Positions 53,489 to 62,483 of a stretch of 64,000 nucleotides of DNA are shown in pieces. Made by a program: the position numbers and the translations under genes. The stretch comes from Candidatus Hodarchaeota archaeon (GTDB taxonomy: Archaea; Asgardarchaeota; Heimdallarchaeia; Hodarchaeales; Hodarchaeaceae): NCBI GenBank assembly GCA_016840285.1, contig JAEOSR010000050.1, forward strand, positions 7,445-71,444, written 5' to 3'. The notes under the pieces were generated by a model. The model was given only the letters and a program-made list of their open reading frames with translations. It did not search any database and was not told where the DNA came from. Positions within the stretch are counted from its first letter, which is position 1. Every line of letters begins with the position of its first letter.

Positions 53489-56260
53489 TTAACCACCTAT
53501 TGATGGCTGAGAACGATCAGCTACCTTTGATTGAGCTAATTTAACAAGATCTAAAAGGACAAAACCAATGATAACAATAACAAAGATCATTACCCAATTT
53601 GGGAATGAGAGTGCAACAAAACCGAATATCTGAGCTAACGGTTCAACATACACAATGAAAAGGTGAAGGATAAACGCTGAGAATACGGCTGCTAACAGAT
53701 AAAAGTTATTAATGGGATTTGTTAAGAATACACTCTTTCCATCAGGAGCTCGTGAAACAAAAACTTGAAACAATTCGAAAACAACTGAAACTGTTAAAGC
53801 TAAAGTTCTAGCGAGAGCCAAAGTTTCAGGATTCTCAAGAGCGGCTGGATCGAATTGCAAAAAGAGGAACATTGTAGCTAAAAATGAAATGATACCTGCA
53901 ACTAAAGAGAAGATTAAGATTTCCCCAAGCATATTACTTCTTCGTCCTCTTGGTTCTCGTTTCATGATCTCTGGATCCCCAGGATCTACTGATAAAGCAA
54001 GAGCTGGAAGACCATCAGTGAGCAGATTAATCCATAAAATTCCTAAAGCTAAATATGGTGAGGGTAATCCCAGTATTACTGTCGCTGTGAAGACAACTAA
54101 GATCTCGTCAAAGTTTGAGCTAAGTAAATAGCGAATAAACTTTTTCATGTTGTCATAAATTGTACGTCCTTCTTCTACTGCTGATACAATCGTTGCAAAA
54201 TTATCATCCATAAGTACCATATCACTAGCTTCTCGCGCTACATCAGTTCCAGTAATTCCCATGGCGACACCAATATCTGCCTTTTTTAGAGCTGGAGCAT
54301 CGTTTACTCCATCACCTGTCATAGCAACAACCAGATCAAACTCATCTTGGAGTGTTTGCACGATTCTACGTTTGATTCCTGGGGAAGCACGAGCACAGAC
54401 ATCTAAGTCTTTCAAAACTTCAATGAACTCTTCATCACTCATCGCTTCAAGCTCGGATGAAGTATGAGCTAGGTAAAATGTATCTTCGTATGGCTTTAGA
54501 TCTAGAGATTTGGCAATAGCTAGTGCTGTATCTAATTGATCCCCTGTAATCATAATGATTCGAATACCAGCATTTTTACATTTTGCTATGGCTTCTTCGA
54601 CTTCAAATCGTGGAGGGTCAATCATACCAATTAATCCAACAAAAGTCATATTCGTTTCGACAATATCTTCAGTAAAATCAGTCAGATCATTTGATAGATT
54701 TCTTTGTGCTACCCCTATTACACGAAAAGCGCGGCTCCCTAATTGTTTATTCGCTTCAGTAATTTCTTCACGCATTCTATCATCGAGGGAAACTACAGAA
54801 TCTCCCATAAGAATGTGAGAACAATGATTTAGGACAATCAGGGGTGATCCTTTCATGAACGCCCAGGTTTCTTCTAAGTCTGGTCTTCTTCTACTAAAGA
54901 CCATTGTCATGCGTTTACGATCACTATCAAAGAATATCTCACCATCTTTTTTCAATTCATATCCCGCTTCCCACCGATTCATAAGTGCAGCTTTCATAGC
55001 GGTTACGATAAGGGCCCCTTCGGTAGGATCACCCTCACAAGTCCATTCATTAATCTTTGAGGAATAATTAATTGTTGAAGTATTACATAGTGCACTAGCT
55101 TTTATAGATTGATAGAGGTCTTTGTGTTGTTTGACATCTAATTTTTCATTATCATCCATATGTATAAAATTTCCTTTTGGTAAATACCCTGTACCAGTCA
55201 CCTCTACAAAGCCTAGAGCGGGGGTCCAAATCCGCTGAACAGTCATTTTATTCTGAGTAAGTGTTCCAGTTTTATCTGTACAAATTACCTCTACGCTTCC
55301 TAATGTCTCAACAGCTGGTAATTTTCGAATTACTGCCTTTTTTCTGGCCATTCTTTGTACTCCAATAGCCAAAGTAAGAGTTATGGCAGCTGCTAATCCT
55401 TCAGGAACAGCAGACACTGCTAGGGCAATAGTTGTTTCAACAACCTCAATGATACTTTCCTCTAATCTTCCGATTTGAGCAATAAAAACAATAAAAACAA
55501 CCACAATCACAATAATACCAAGAATCTTGCCTAAACGGGATAACTGGGTCTGTAAGGGAGTTTCTTGCTCCTCAGTTTCTAGTGTTGATTGTGCAATCTT
55601 CCCCATTTCTGTTTTCATACCAGTGTTTACTACAAGTGCTTTGCCTCTCCCTTTCACAGTAGTCGTACCCATAAAAGCGGTATTAGTCCTATCCGCAATA
55701 GGAATAGGTTCATCAAGTATTGGAGCTATGGTCTTATCGACAGGTACCGACTCGCCTGTCAGAAGACCTTCTTCTACTCTAAGGCGACTAGCTTCAAAGA
55801 TTCGTCCATCAGCAGCAATAGTCTCTCCCTCATACATCAATAAAACATCCCCAGGAACAAGATCTCGTACATCTGCACGAGTTTCTCTTCCGTTTCTAAT
55901 TACTAGAGTATCATCCCCCGTAAGCTCCTTTAACTTTTCGAGGGCTGCCTCCGCACGATATTCCTGAATAAAACCTAAAATTCCATTTAATAATACAATT
56001 ATTACGATAATTAAAGCCTCAATATAGTCACCAAAGAGAAGTGATACCATAGTAGCTCCAAGAAGCAGAATTACAATAAAATCCTTGAATTGAAGAAGGA
56101 ACATCTTGAAAGGAGATACTTTTTCTCCAGAGACTAATTCATTCGGGCCGTATTCGGTCAATCTGCGTTGAACTTCTTCTGTAGATAATCCATTTTCCAG
56201 ATTGGTGTCAAGCTCTTTTGTGAGAGTTTCAATATTCAATGAATGAAATAAATGCTCCAT
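53489..56260 (-). CDS. P-type Ca2+-transporting ATPase (SERCA/PMCA-like, P2)
   Basis: A 923-residue ion pump. The actuator loop LTGESVPVDK, the phosphorylation motif ICTDKTGTLTQNKM, the KGSP and TGD nucleotide-domain segments, MVTGDQ-like MITGDQ and GDGVNDAPALKKADIGVAMG are all present. Transport residues agree with SERCA: SAVPEGLAAAITLTLAIG (M4), RYLLSSNFDEILVVF (M5 Asn and Glu) and LWINLLTDGLPALAL (M6 Asn, Thr, Asp), so both Ca2+ sites could form. The start is the ATG at 56260, giving MEHLFHSLNIETLTKEL; an earlier ATG at 56302 adds unmatched residues. It exports Ca2+ from the cytosol. Confidence 0.92.
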   Translation of the reverse strand: MEHLFHSLNIETLTKELDTNLENGLSTEEVQRRLTEYGPNELVSGEKVSPFKMFLLQFKDFIVILLLGATMVSLLFGDYIEALIIVIIVLLNGILGFIQEYRAEAALEKLKELTGDDTLVIRNGRETRADVRDLVPGDVLLMYEGETIAADGRIFEASRLRVEEGLLTGESVPVDKTIAPILDEPIPIADRTNTAFMGTTTVKGRGKALVVNTGMKTEMGKIAQSTLETEEQETPLQTQLSRLGKILGIIVIVVVFIVFIAQIGRLEESIIEVVETTIALAVSAVPEGLAAAITLTLAIGVQRMARKKAVIRKLPAVETLGSVEVICTDKTGTLTQNKMTVQRIWTPALGFVEVTGTGYLPKGNFIHMDDNEKLDVKQHKDLYQSIKASALCNTSTINYSSKINEWTCEGDPTEGALIVTAMKAALMNRWEAGYELKKDGEIFFDSDRKRMTMVFSRRRPDLEETWAFMKGSPLIVLNHCSHILMGDSVVSLDDRMREEITEANKQLGSRAFRVIGVAQRNLSNDLTDFTEDIVETNMTFVGLIGMIDPPRFEVEEAIAKCKNAGIRIIMITGDQLDTALAIAKSLDLKPYEDTFYLAHTSSELEAMSDEEFIEVLKDLDVCARASPGIKRRIVQTLQDEFDLVVAMTGDGVNDAPALKKADIGVAMGITGTDVAREASDMVLMDDNFATIVSAVEEGRTIYDNMKKFIRYLLSSNFDEILVVFTATVILGLPSPYLALGILWINLLTDGLPALALSVDPGDPEIMKREPRGRRSNMLGEILIFSLVAGIISFLATMFLFLQFDPAALENPETLALARTLALTVSVVFELFQVFVSRAPDGKSVFLTNPINNFYLLAAVFSAFILHLFIVYVEPLAQIFGFVALSFPNWVMIFVIVIIGFVLLDLVKLAQSKVADRSQPSIGG

Positions 56261-56465
56261 GGAAAAGACGCTCCTGCATTTAGATCGTTTAATTATATTC
56301 AATTAAAAAATGTGATTTTTCTAGAACGATGGATTTTTAGGAGTAATGAGAAATGAAATACATTATGAAAAGAATCGAAACATTTTTTTGCCAAAAAACA
56401 ATAAGAATGGAACCAGTATTTGAAGTTCTAAAGTATTATAAAAATGTTAGGATTGGAATCGATAC

Positions 56466-56753
56466 ATGTCACTCCACGAATTACTAACTGATGATATAGA
56501 AGAATTCCCTGTCTCCCAAACAATAAAAATGGTTGCTGGAAAGCGGTTAGCAAAAACCGCATCTTGGCTCAAGGCCATTGTTTTGGTAGAAACTGGTGGT
56601 GGAAAACACCAAATTCGATTATATGGTTGGCAAAAAAACAAAGCAGGTGAGTGGAAAGTTAGACAGAAGTTCAACATTTCAAAAGGGTATGCAGAAAAAC
56701 TTTCGCAAATTTGCCTTGCTTTTAGCGAATTTAAAGAGTCTAAATCTGAATAA
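56466..56753 (+). CDS. Hypothetical protein, 95 aa
   Basis: I do not recognise this protein. It is soluble: a helical N-terminus (SQTIKMVAGKRLAKTASW), a strand-rich centre (LKAIVLVETGGGKHQIRLYGWQ), then EWKVRQKFNISKGYAEKLSQICLAF. The strand-turn-basic-strand plus FNI-helix outline recalls the PC4-like ssDNA-binding fold, but the evidence is slight. The ATG is at 56466, with no clear Shine-Dalgarno site. Its end is 43 bases from the acyl-CoA dehydrogenase, whose frame overlaps its own 3' part. No functional link is evident. Confidence 0.6.
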   Translation: MSLHELLTDDIEEFPVSQTIKMVAGKRLAKTASWLKAIVLVETGGGKHQIRLYGWQKNKAGEWKVRQKFNISKGYAEKLSQICLAFSEFKESKSE

Positions 56754-56796
56754 CAATAAGGTAATCCAATTTAAAGTGTATGGATGGATTCTAACG

Positions 56797-58029
56797 ATGA
56801 AAGATTTATTGCAGATTTTCGCTACTTTTGGATACAATGAGGAGGAAACCGAACAGAATGAGATGGTTCTTGATCTCATGGATGAATTGTGTAAAAAAGA
56901 AATAGAACCATTTGCACAAGAAATGGATGAGATAGGCTGCAAGTTTGATGTGGAAACGGGTCAGATCACATATCCAGAACAGACCTACAAAATTGTTAAA
57001 AAGCTCGCAGAAAATGATTTAATGGGATTGGCTATTCCAGAAGAGTATGAAGGAGTAGGACTTTCTTTTACGTTGACTAATGCATGTTATGAGCGTATTT
57101 CTCGAGCTGATGCAGGAACATCATTACTTTTTGGTTTACAAAACTCATCATATGATGTTATCGAGAAATTCGGTACGGATGAAGCCAAGGAATATTACTT
57201 GCCTAAGCTAGCAAGAGGTGAACTGATTGGTGGACTTCTTTTCACAGAGCCTGGTGCTGGATCTGATTTAGGGTCGTTGAAAACGAAAGTAGCTGACGAG
57301 GGGGACCATTATGTTGTCAATGGCACGAAAAATTTCATCTCAAATGCTGGTATTGCAAATGCATATCTCTTCCTAGGATCTACCTCTCCTGAAAAAGGTT
57401 CTAGAGGATTGACCGCATTTATCATTGAAACAGAAAATAATCCTGGATTTAAGATAGCACGGATAGAAGAAAAACTAGGCCTTCATAGTAATGCTACAGC
57501 CGAAGTTTTGCTTGATGGAGCTGTCATTCCTAAGAAAAATGTCTTAGGCAAAATTGATAAAGGTTTCAGTGTTGTTTTGTACGAATTAGCAGCAGCAAGA
57601 ATCGGTATTGGAGCTCAAGCAGTGGGTATAGCTGATGCCGCTTATAGAAAAGCAACAACCTATGTCAAAACCAGAAAACAGTTTGGAAAACCAATCGAGA
57701 GTTTTCAAGCCACTCAATGGAAGCTTGCCGATCTTTATACGAAGATCCACACAGCACGACTGGCATACCTTTCTGCGGCCCGAATGAAGGATCTGAACCA
57801 AGACTTTTCCGAGTACGCTTCAATCGCGAAGCTTTATGGTTCAGAAATTGCTCAAGAAGTCACCACTGAAGCAATTCAAATGCATGGCGGATATGGGTAC
57901 ATTAAAGAGTATGATGTTGAACGGTATTATCGAGATGTCAGGATTACACCGATATACGAAGGCACGAATGAGGTACAGCGGATTGTCATTTCTCGTGCGG
58001 AAATGGCTAAAGACTATGCTCCTGAATAG
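56797..58029 (+). CDS. Acyl-CoA dehydrogenase
   Basis: A 410-residue FAD enzyme that introduces the first double bond of acyl-CoA beta-oxidation or of a related amino-acid pathway. Marks: GLAIPEEYEGVGLSFT, the flavin site FTEPGAGSDLGSLKTKV near residues 142-158, EKLGLHSNATAEVLLD, FGKPIESFQATQWKLADLYT and a final YGYIKEYDVERYYRDVRITPIYEGTNEVQRIVI with the catalytic-base Glu (in EGTNE). The length is normal. The frame continues upstream to 56596, but this overlaps the preceding gene; the ATG at 56797 gives the correct family start. It could serve the acyl-CoA made by the synthetase at 39 kb. Confidence 0.9.
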   Translation: MKDLLQIFATFGYNEEETEQNEMVLDLMDELCKKEIEPFAQEMDEIGCKFDVETGQITYPEQTYKIVKKLAENDLMGLAIPEEYEGVGLSFTLTNACYERISRADAGTSLLFGLQNSSYDVIEKFGTDEAKEYYLPKLARGELIGGLLFTEPGAGSDLGSLKTKVADEGDHYVVNGTKNFISNAGIANAYLFLGSTSPEKGSRGLTAFIIETENNPGFKIARIEEKLGLHSNATAEVLLDGAVIPKKNVLGKIDKGFSVVLYELAAARIGIGAQAVGIADAAYRKATTYVKTRKQFGKPIESFQATQWKLADLYTKIHTARLAYLSAARMKDLNQDFSEYASIAKLYGSEIAQEVTTEAIQMHGGYGYIKEYDVERYYRDVRITPIYEGTNEVQRIVISRAEMAKDYAPE

Positions 58030-58076
58030 GGACAATTTTTCACATTTTTCTTATTTTACTAACGTTACATAACTTT

Positions 58077-58631
58077 TCAATCATTTTTTTCTTCTTTGAT
58101 GATGACCTGAAGATTTTTTTCATAAATTTGGTAATCTGAAGCGCTGAACAAAACAAAATGAACTTCAATTATAGAAGTCACTGGTAGATTCTCAATTACT
58201 GTAGAAAGAGCGATTTTTGAGGCTCGTTCAATAGGAAACCTATACACACCTGTTGATATAGACGGGAAAGCTATTGATTCGGCTCTATGTTCCGCTGCAA
58301 GAAGGAGAGAATTTCGGTAACATTGTTTTAAAAGACTCTCTTCATTTTGTTGTCCGCCTTGCCAAATAGGCCCCGGTGTATGAATCACATACTTGGCAGT
58401 CATAACACCCGCAGTTGTAATTCGAGCCTCTCCTGTTTTACAGCCCTCAGGATATTTTTGGATACATTCATGTAAGACTTCGGATCCTCCCGCATGATGA
58501 ATAGCCCCATCTACACCCCCACCACCGCGGAGGGAGGTATTAGCTGCATTTACGATTACATCTGTTTCTTCTTTGGTAATATCTCCCTGAACCAGACGAA
58601 TAACTGTTGATCCGATCTTTGTTTCCAACAT
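58077..58631 (-). CDS. Macrodomain protein (ADP-ribose-binding, O-acetyl-ADP-ribose deacetylase type)
   Basis: A 184-residue single macrodomain. Marks: VRLVQGDITKEETDVIVNAANTSLRGGGGVDGAIHHAGG (ADP-ribose site, MacroD-like with the Asn and Asp of NAANTSLRGGGGVDGAI), then GEARITTAGVMTAKYVIHTPGPIW and IAFPSISTGVYRFPIERA. These bind or hydrolyse ADP-ribose, removing it from proteins or from O-acetyl-ADP-ribose. The window also has PARP-type zinc fingers at 0.4-1.2 kb but no ADP-ribosyltransferase, so a link is speculative. The ATG is at 58631. Confidence 0.88.
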   Translation of the reverse strand: MLETKIGSTVIRLVQGDITKEETDVIVNAANTSLRGGGGVDGAIHHAGGSEVLHECIQKYPEGCKTGEARITTAGVMTAKYVIHTPGPIWQGGQQNEESLLKQCYRNSLLLAAEHRAESIAFPSISTGVYRFPIERASKIALSTVIENLPVTSIIEVHFVLFSASDYQIYEKNLQVIIKEEKND

Positions 58632-58679
58632 GATCCCCTCTAAGATGGAGAGTGGTGGAGAAGAACTAAGTGTGTTTGG

Positions 58680-59681
58680 TTAATCGGCTAATCTTGCTCG
58701 TCGTGATCCTTCATCAAATGAAATAATACCCATATCTTGGAAATGCTGAATTATTTGTTGTACAGTATACGTCGCAATCCCAGTCATTGATGCTAGATCG
58801 TCTACAGTGACCTGTTCAACGCTCATTAGATGATTTAAGATTCTTCCAGACTCACTTTCACTTAAAAATGTCTTTATTGCCTTTGATGTTCCTAAAGATT
58901 GCTTCGTATCTTCCGCCATTGTTTTGATTTGAGTCTTTGCTCTATCAAGCTCGTAAGTTCTAATTTCATTTTCTTCTTTTATACGCTTAAGTTCTAGTCT
59001 TAACTCTTCAGCTTCAAATTTCCTTTTCTGCAATTCCTCAATCAGATTCCTCTTTTCTTTTAATTCTAATTCTAGTTCCTCAAGTTGAGATGCAGTTTTA
59101 TCTACTTCTTTCCCTTTCTTCTCTATTTCTTCTTGTAGCGTCCCAATTCGCTGTTGAGCTAAACTATCCTTTTCAATAGCTAGTTTTTCTTTTTCTCTTA
59201 ATTGATTTACTAATTCTTCATACTTTTGGGTCATAATCTGTTCCTTTTCGACAGCAATATTCTTACCTTGACGAATTTCTTCTAATACAGTGACATATTT
59301 CTCTCGGAACTCTTCTATCTGTTCATTAACCGCAAAAGACCAATTACTTGAATTTTGATCAAGTTTTTCAAGCCGTGTACTAAGGTCTAATACTTGATTG
59401 TTTAGTTCTAAACTTAAAGTCTCCAGCGAACCCCTCATCTCTTCCATTGTCGTTTTAAACTCCTTAGAAGACTGAGTTCGAATTTCAACACTTCTATTTT
59501 CTAAAATTTGAGTTAACTCGCTTTGACGAAGCGCAGATCCTTCTATCTGTTTTTCAATCGCTGCAATCCTTGACGCAAACTCTTGTGTAACTTCACTTAT
59601 TCGCGTTTCAATATTGTTTAACTTTTTGGTTAAGTCTTCTTGTAATAATTCTAGCTCCGATGGTTTTTTCTTTCTAAACAT
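58680..59681 (-). CDS. Long coiled-coil protein with C-terminal winged helix
   Basis: A 333-residue protein. Residues about 5-255 are a nearly unbroken, charged coiled coil (LEKLDQNSSNWSFAVNEQIE, KERNLIEELQKRKFEAEEL) with a basic MFRKKKPSELE start. Residues about 265-333 form a winged helix (KTFLSESESGRILNHLMSVEQVTVDDLASMTGIATYTVQQIIQHFQDMGII). It is the larger relative of the protein at 5759-6271, sharing coiled coil then winged helix and similar final Glu/Asp/Arg. A dimeric DNA-organising or regulatory protein is likely; similar layouts occur in archaeal chromatin and division-related proteins (inference). Confidence 0.68.
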   Translation of the reverse strand: MFRKKKPSELELLQEDLTKKLNNIETRISEVTQEFASRIAAIEKQIEGSALRQSELTQILENRSVEIRTQSSKEFKTTMEEMRGSLETLSLELNNQVLDLSTRLEKLDQNSSNWSFAVNEQIEEFREKYVTVLEEIRQGKNIAVEKEQIMTQKYEELVNQLREKEKLAIEKDSLAQQRIGTLQEEIEKKGKEVDKTASQLEELELELKEKRNLIEELQKRKFEAEELRLELKRIKEENEIRTYELDRAKTQIKTMAEDTKQSLGTSKAIKTFLSESESGRILNHLMSVEQVTVDDLASMTGIATYTVQQIIQHFQDMGIISFDEGSRRARLAD

Positions 59682-59841
59682 TCACAACACACCACTTCAA
59701 TACTGATGTTTTTCTAGTAATAAGATTTATACATTTTAATCTTTATAACAACAATAGACTATTTTGTTAATATTCCTAAGTACTTAAGATAAAACACTTT
59801 CTGTTTAGATTCATTAATAGATTACTGTAAATGTGATAATG

Positions 59842-61317
59842 ATGCCTATAGAAGATGTTATTGAACGAATTAAGGAGAAGTTTTCCCAGAATCATCTCCC
59901 CGAGATACAAAAATTTCTTCGTCAACCTTCAATTTCAGCTACAGGCGAGGGTGTTCGCGAAACAACTAAAATTTTGGTTGAAAAGATAAAAACTCTTGGT
60001 GGAGAAGATGTTCATTTAGCTCAAACAATGGGGGAAGAATTTGGACACCCACAAGTCTATGGTGAAGTTTGGTCTGATAAAACAAAGCCAACAATCCTTT
60101 TCTATAGTATGTATGATGTACAACCTGTTTATCCAGAGAAATGGATTCTTGATAAACAAAAAATCAATCCTTTCGGTGCAGAAATCCATGAATTCGAATG
60201 GTTCCCAGGGATTAGCGGCCAAGTGCTGATGAATCGTGGTGTAACCAATCAAAAAGGTCCCACAATGGCTGCATTTAATGTATTTGAAACTTTTCTGAAA
60301 GAAGAAGGTGAATTGCCAGTAAATATCATCTTTGCAATTGAAGGAGAAGAAGAACTGGGATCTCCTCATATGAAAGCATTTATCGATAAATATGCGGAGA
60401 AACTAAAACAAAGTACAGCTGTTTACTTTCCCATGTTTTTTGAAATGCATGATGGTTCAATTAAATTCTTTCTTGGTGTCAGAGGAGTTATAGAAACCAA
60501 AATATGGTGTCGAGGTGGAGAGTGGGGAGGGCCCATTGATCGAAACCTCCATTCTTCAAACTCGGGTTTGGTTGAAAATCCAATCTTTAAATTAATAGAA
60601 GTCTTATCATCCTTGAAAAATGATAGGACTAATGAGATTCTAGTCCCTGGAATAATGGACGACCCCAATATTGTTGGCCCATCTGAGGAGGATGAGAAGG
60701 TCATCAAAGAACTCCTTCAACACCTGGATTTTAATGACTTGAAGAAAAATATGAATATTACTCGCTTTAGAGATTTCGATGGTCAAGAATTAACTGGAAA
60801 GCAAGCTATTGTTGAACAATTATTCAAACCAGGATTATCTATTAATGGGATCGAGGGTGGGTATTATGGTGAAGGAGGTATGACTATCATACCTTACGAG
60901 GCCCATGCCAACTTAGATATTCGCCTTCCACCATTCCAAGAAGTTAAATATGTAAAGGAGTGTTATCAAACTCACATCAAAAAGCACTTTCCAATGGTTG
61001 AATTACAACTTGGGGCTGGATATGGCCCCGCAAAGATGTCACCGTCTCATCCTCTTATTCAGATTACAAAATCAATCTATGAGGAATGTGGAAAACAACC
61101 TGTTTTCTATCCTCTTCTAGCAGGTTCAGCGCCCTTTTCCATGTTTCAATCAATTCTCAAACTTCCATTTGTCTACGGAGGATTAGCTCATGGGGGCAGA
61201 GCCCATTCTCCCCTTGAATATGCAGTAATAGAATCGAAGGATCCTAGAGTCGGAGGTATCATTGAGTTTGAGAAATTTTTAGCCAAATTTCTGATTAAAA
61301 TTGCAGAGAAACTTTGA
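59842..61317 (+). CDS. M20-family peptidase-like protein with altered metal site
   Basis: A 491-residue relative of the M20 dipeptidases (carnosinase/PepV fold). It keeps IIFAIEGEEELGS with catalytic and ligand Glu (E170-E174 in the upstream numbering), LHSSNSG and the C-terminal AHSPLEY His. However, the first metal ligand His in the usual GHYDVQP is replaced (YSMYDVQP, Met93), and the bridging Asp of RGxxDDKG is replaced (RGVTNQKG, Asn139-Gln140). At least two of five metal ligands are thus changed, so normal di-zinc catalysis is doubtful. A dimerisation domain (about 190-380) is intact. Subfamilies with MYDV and N-x-KG do exist, so it may be a conserved variant rather than decay. GTG at 59833 and ATGs at 59839 and 59842 are possible starts. 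Confidence 0.8.
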   Translation: MPIEDVIERIKEKFSQNHLPEIQKFLRQPSISATGEGVRETTKILVEKIKTLGGEDVHLAQTMGEEFGHPQVYGEVWSDKTKPTILFYSMYDVQPVYPEKWILDKQKINPFGAEIHEFEWFPGISGQVLMNRGVTNQKGPTMAAFNVFETFLKEEGELPVNIIFAIEGEEELGSPHMKAFIDKYAEKLKQSTAVYFPMFFEMHDGSIKFFLGVRGVIETKIWCRGGEWGGPIDRNLHSSNSGLVENPIFKLIEVLSSLKNDRTNEILVPGIMDDPNIVGPSEEDEKVIKELLQHLDFNDLKKNMNITRFRDFDGQELTGKQAIVEQLFKPGLSINGIEGGYYGEGGMTIIPYEAHANLDIRLPPFQEVKYVKECYQTHIKKHFPMVELQLGAGYGPAKMSPSHPLIQITKSIYEECGKQPVFYPLLAGSAPFSMFQSILKLPFVYGGLAHGGRAHSPLEYAVIESKDPRVGGIIEFEKFLAKFLIKIAEKL

Positions 61318-61346
61318 AAACTCCATCATCCTGAATATTATCAGCT

Positions 61347-62327
61347 TTATTTCTCACGTTTGCGACCAGTCGTCTTTTTATACAACTCTGCTAACTCATC
61401 TAAATCAAATTCATCAAGTTTCTCTTTTTCATCCTTTTCAAGACTAGTTATCGAGCTAGATGAAGAGCTCGATGCGGTTTTGTCCAACATAGCTCTTATT
61501 TTTTCATATCTCCCACCTTTGATAAGTTCAGAACTCTCTAGTTTATCTTGCCCTTTTCCAGTTATCTTATATACTTGAGATGTTTCAACATATTCAATCT
61601 CTCCACCATCTAATAATTTCCTTAAGATCAAAATTATTTTATCCCTATCATAATCTACTTGGCCTGTTTGTGTGATTATCTTAAGTTGGCCCAAAATTGA
61701 TAGAATAGGAAACCCTTTTTTCTGATTATTTAACATATCAAGAATATAAATTCGAAAGAATCTCGAAAACTGATCCTCTATCAGATGCTTGTCTTCGGTT
61801 AAACGTTTATTAATCCACAAGAGAACTTCTTTAAAGCACTGTGGTTCTTTTGCAGTAGTTGAGAAAACCTGATGAGGCCGATCTAGTCTATTGAGGATAT
61901 CTAATCTTTCGATGATAATTGAAGGATGGACTCGAGCAATATCCGTTTTGTGAAATAGAAGAGCCAAGGGTTTACCCGAAGATTGAGTATGATGAAGTAT
62001 TGTTTTAAACTCGGTTTTTACATCCTTGAAGCTTCCTTCATTACTCCCATCAATAACAAAAATTATAGCATCTACATGACCAATATATTGGAATACAAAC
62101 CGTCTGACGTCTTTTCTACCACCAACTTCTATTATATTGAATAACAAGTGATTATTAAGTGTTATTTCGGAGAATTTATGTGCTGTAAAAGGGGTGCCTG
62201 TCGTAAAGATATTATTTTCAAAAGAACTAATAATGGTAGATTTACCACTATTTTCTAAACCATAAAGCAGTACTTGTATTGTTGCTGGCAATTTTCTCCC
62301 AGTTTTTCCTATATTTCTAGTCAACAA
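61347..62327 (-). CDS. Arf-like small GTPase with degenerate switch II and C-terminal winged helix
   Basis: A 326-residue protein. Residues about 15-185 are an Arf/Rag-like GTPase: G1 GLENSGKST (23-31), then EVGGRKDVRRFV (67-78) where Arf has DVGGQDKIR, G4 as HKTD (116-119) and G5 STTAKE. The G3 Asp is Glu67 and the catalytic Gln is Arg71, so hydrolysis may be slow or need a partner. The next 90 residues look like a winged helix (GFPILSILGQLKIITQTGQVDYDRDKIILILRKLLDGGEIE). The end is acidic with a Ser run (SSSSSS) and ELAELYKKTTGRKREK. A regulatory or scaffold GTPase is inferred. The start is TTG at 62327; no ATG suits. Confidence 0.75.
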   Translation of the reverse strand: MLTRNIGKTGRKLPATIQVLLYGLENSGKSTIISSFENNIFTTGTPFTAHKFSEITLNNHLLFNIIEVGGRKDVRRFVFQYIGHVDAIIFVIDGSNEGSFKDVKTEFKTILHHTQSSGKPLALLFHKTDIARVHPSIIIERLDILNRLDRPHQVFSTTAKEPQCFKEVLLWINKRLTEDKHLIEDQFSRFFRIYILDMLNNQKKGFPILSILGQLKIITQTGQVDYDRDKIILILRKLLDGGEIEYVETSQVYKITGKGQDKLESSELIKGGRYEKIRAMLDKTASSSSSSSITSLEKDEKEKLDEFDLDELAELYKKTTGRKREK

Positions 62328-62470
62328 ATTATTAGATTTTAGATATCCTATTGAAAATGAGATAGAATACCCTCTGATAATTTACATTTAGGACATTTCT
62401 TATAATATGAGTGAGTGAATAGTACTTAATCTTTTCTTAGATTTTTCTTTCTAATAAGTGAAAAGAAAGG

Positions 62471-62483
62471 TGATTAATTTCAA
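62471..62483 (+). promoter_or_regulatory. Shine-Dalgarno region of the last gene
   Basis: AGGTGAT at 62468-62474 lies about nine bases before the ATG at 62484, supporting that start. Confidence 0.45.

Noticed and set aside
56596..56796. N-terminal extension of the acyl-CoA dehydrogenase frame
   Set aside because: It overlaps the preceding gene in another frame and adds residues not typical of the family; ATG 56797 gives the normal start.
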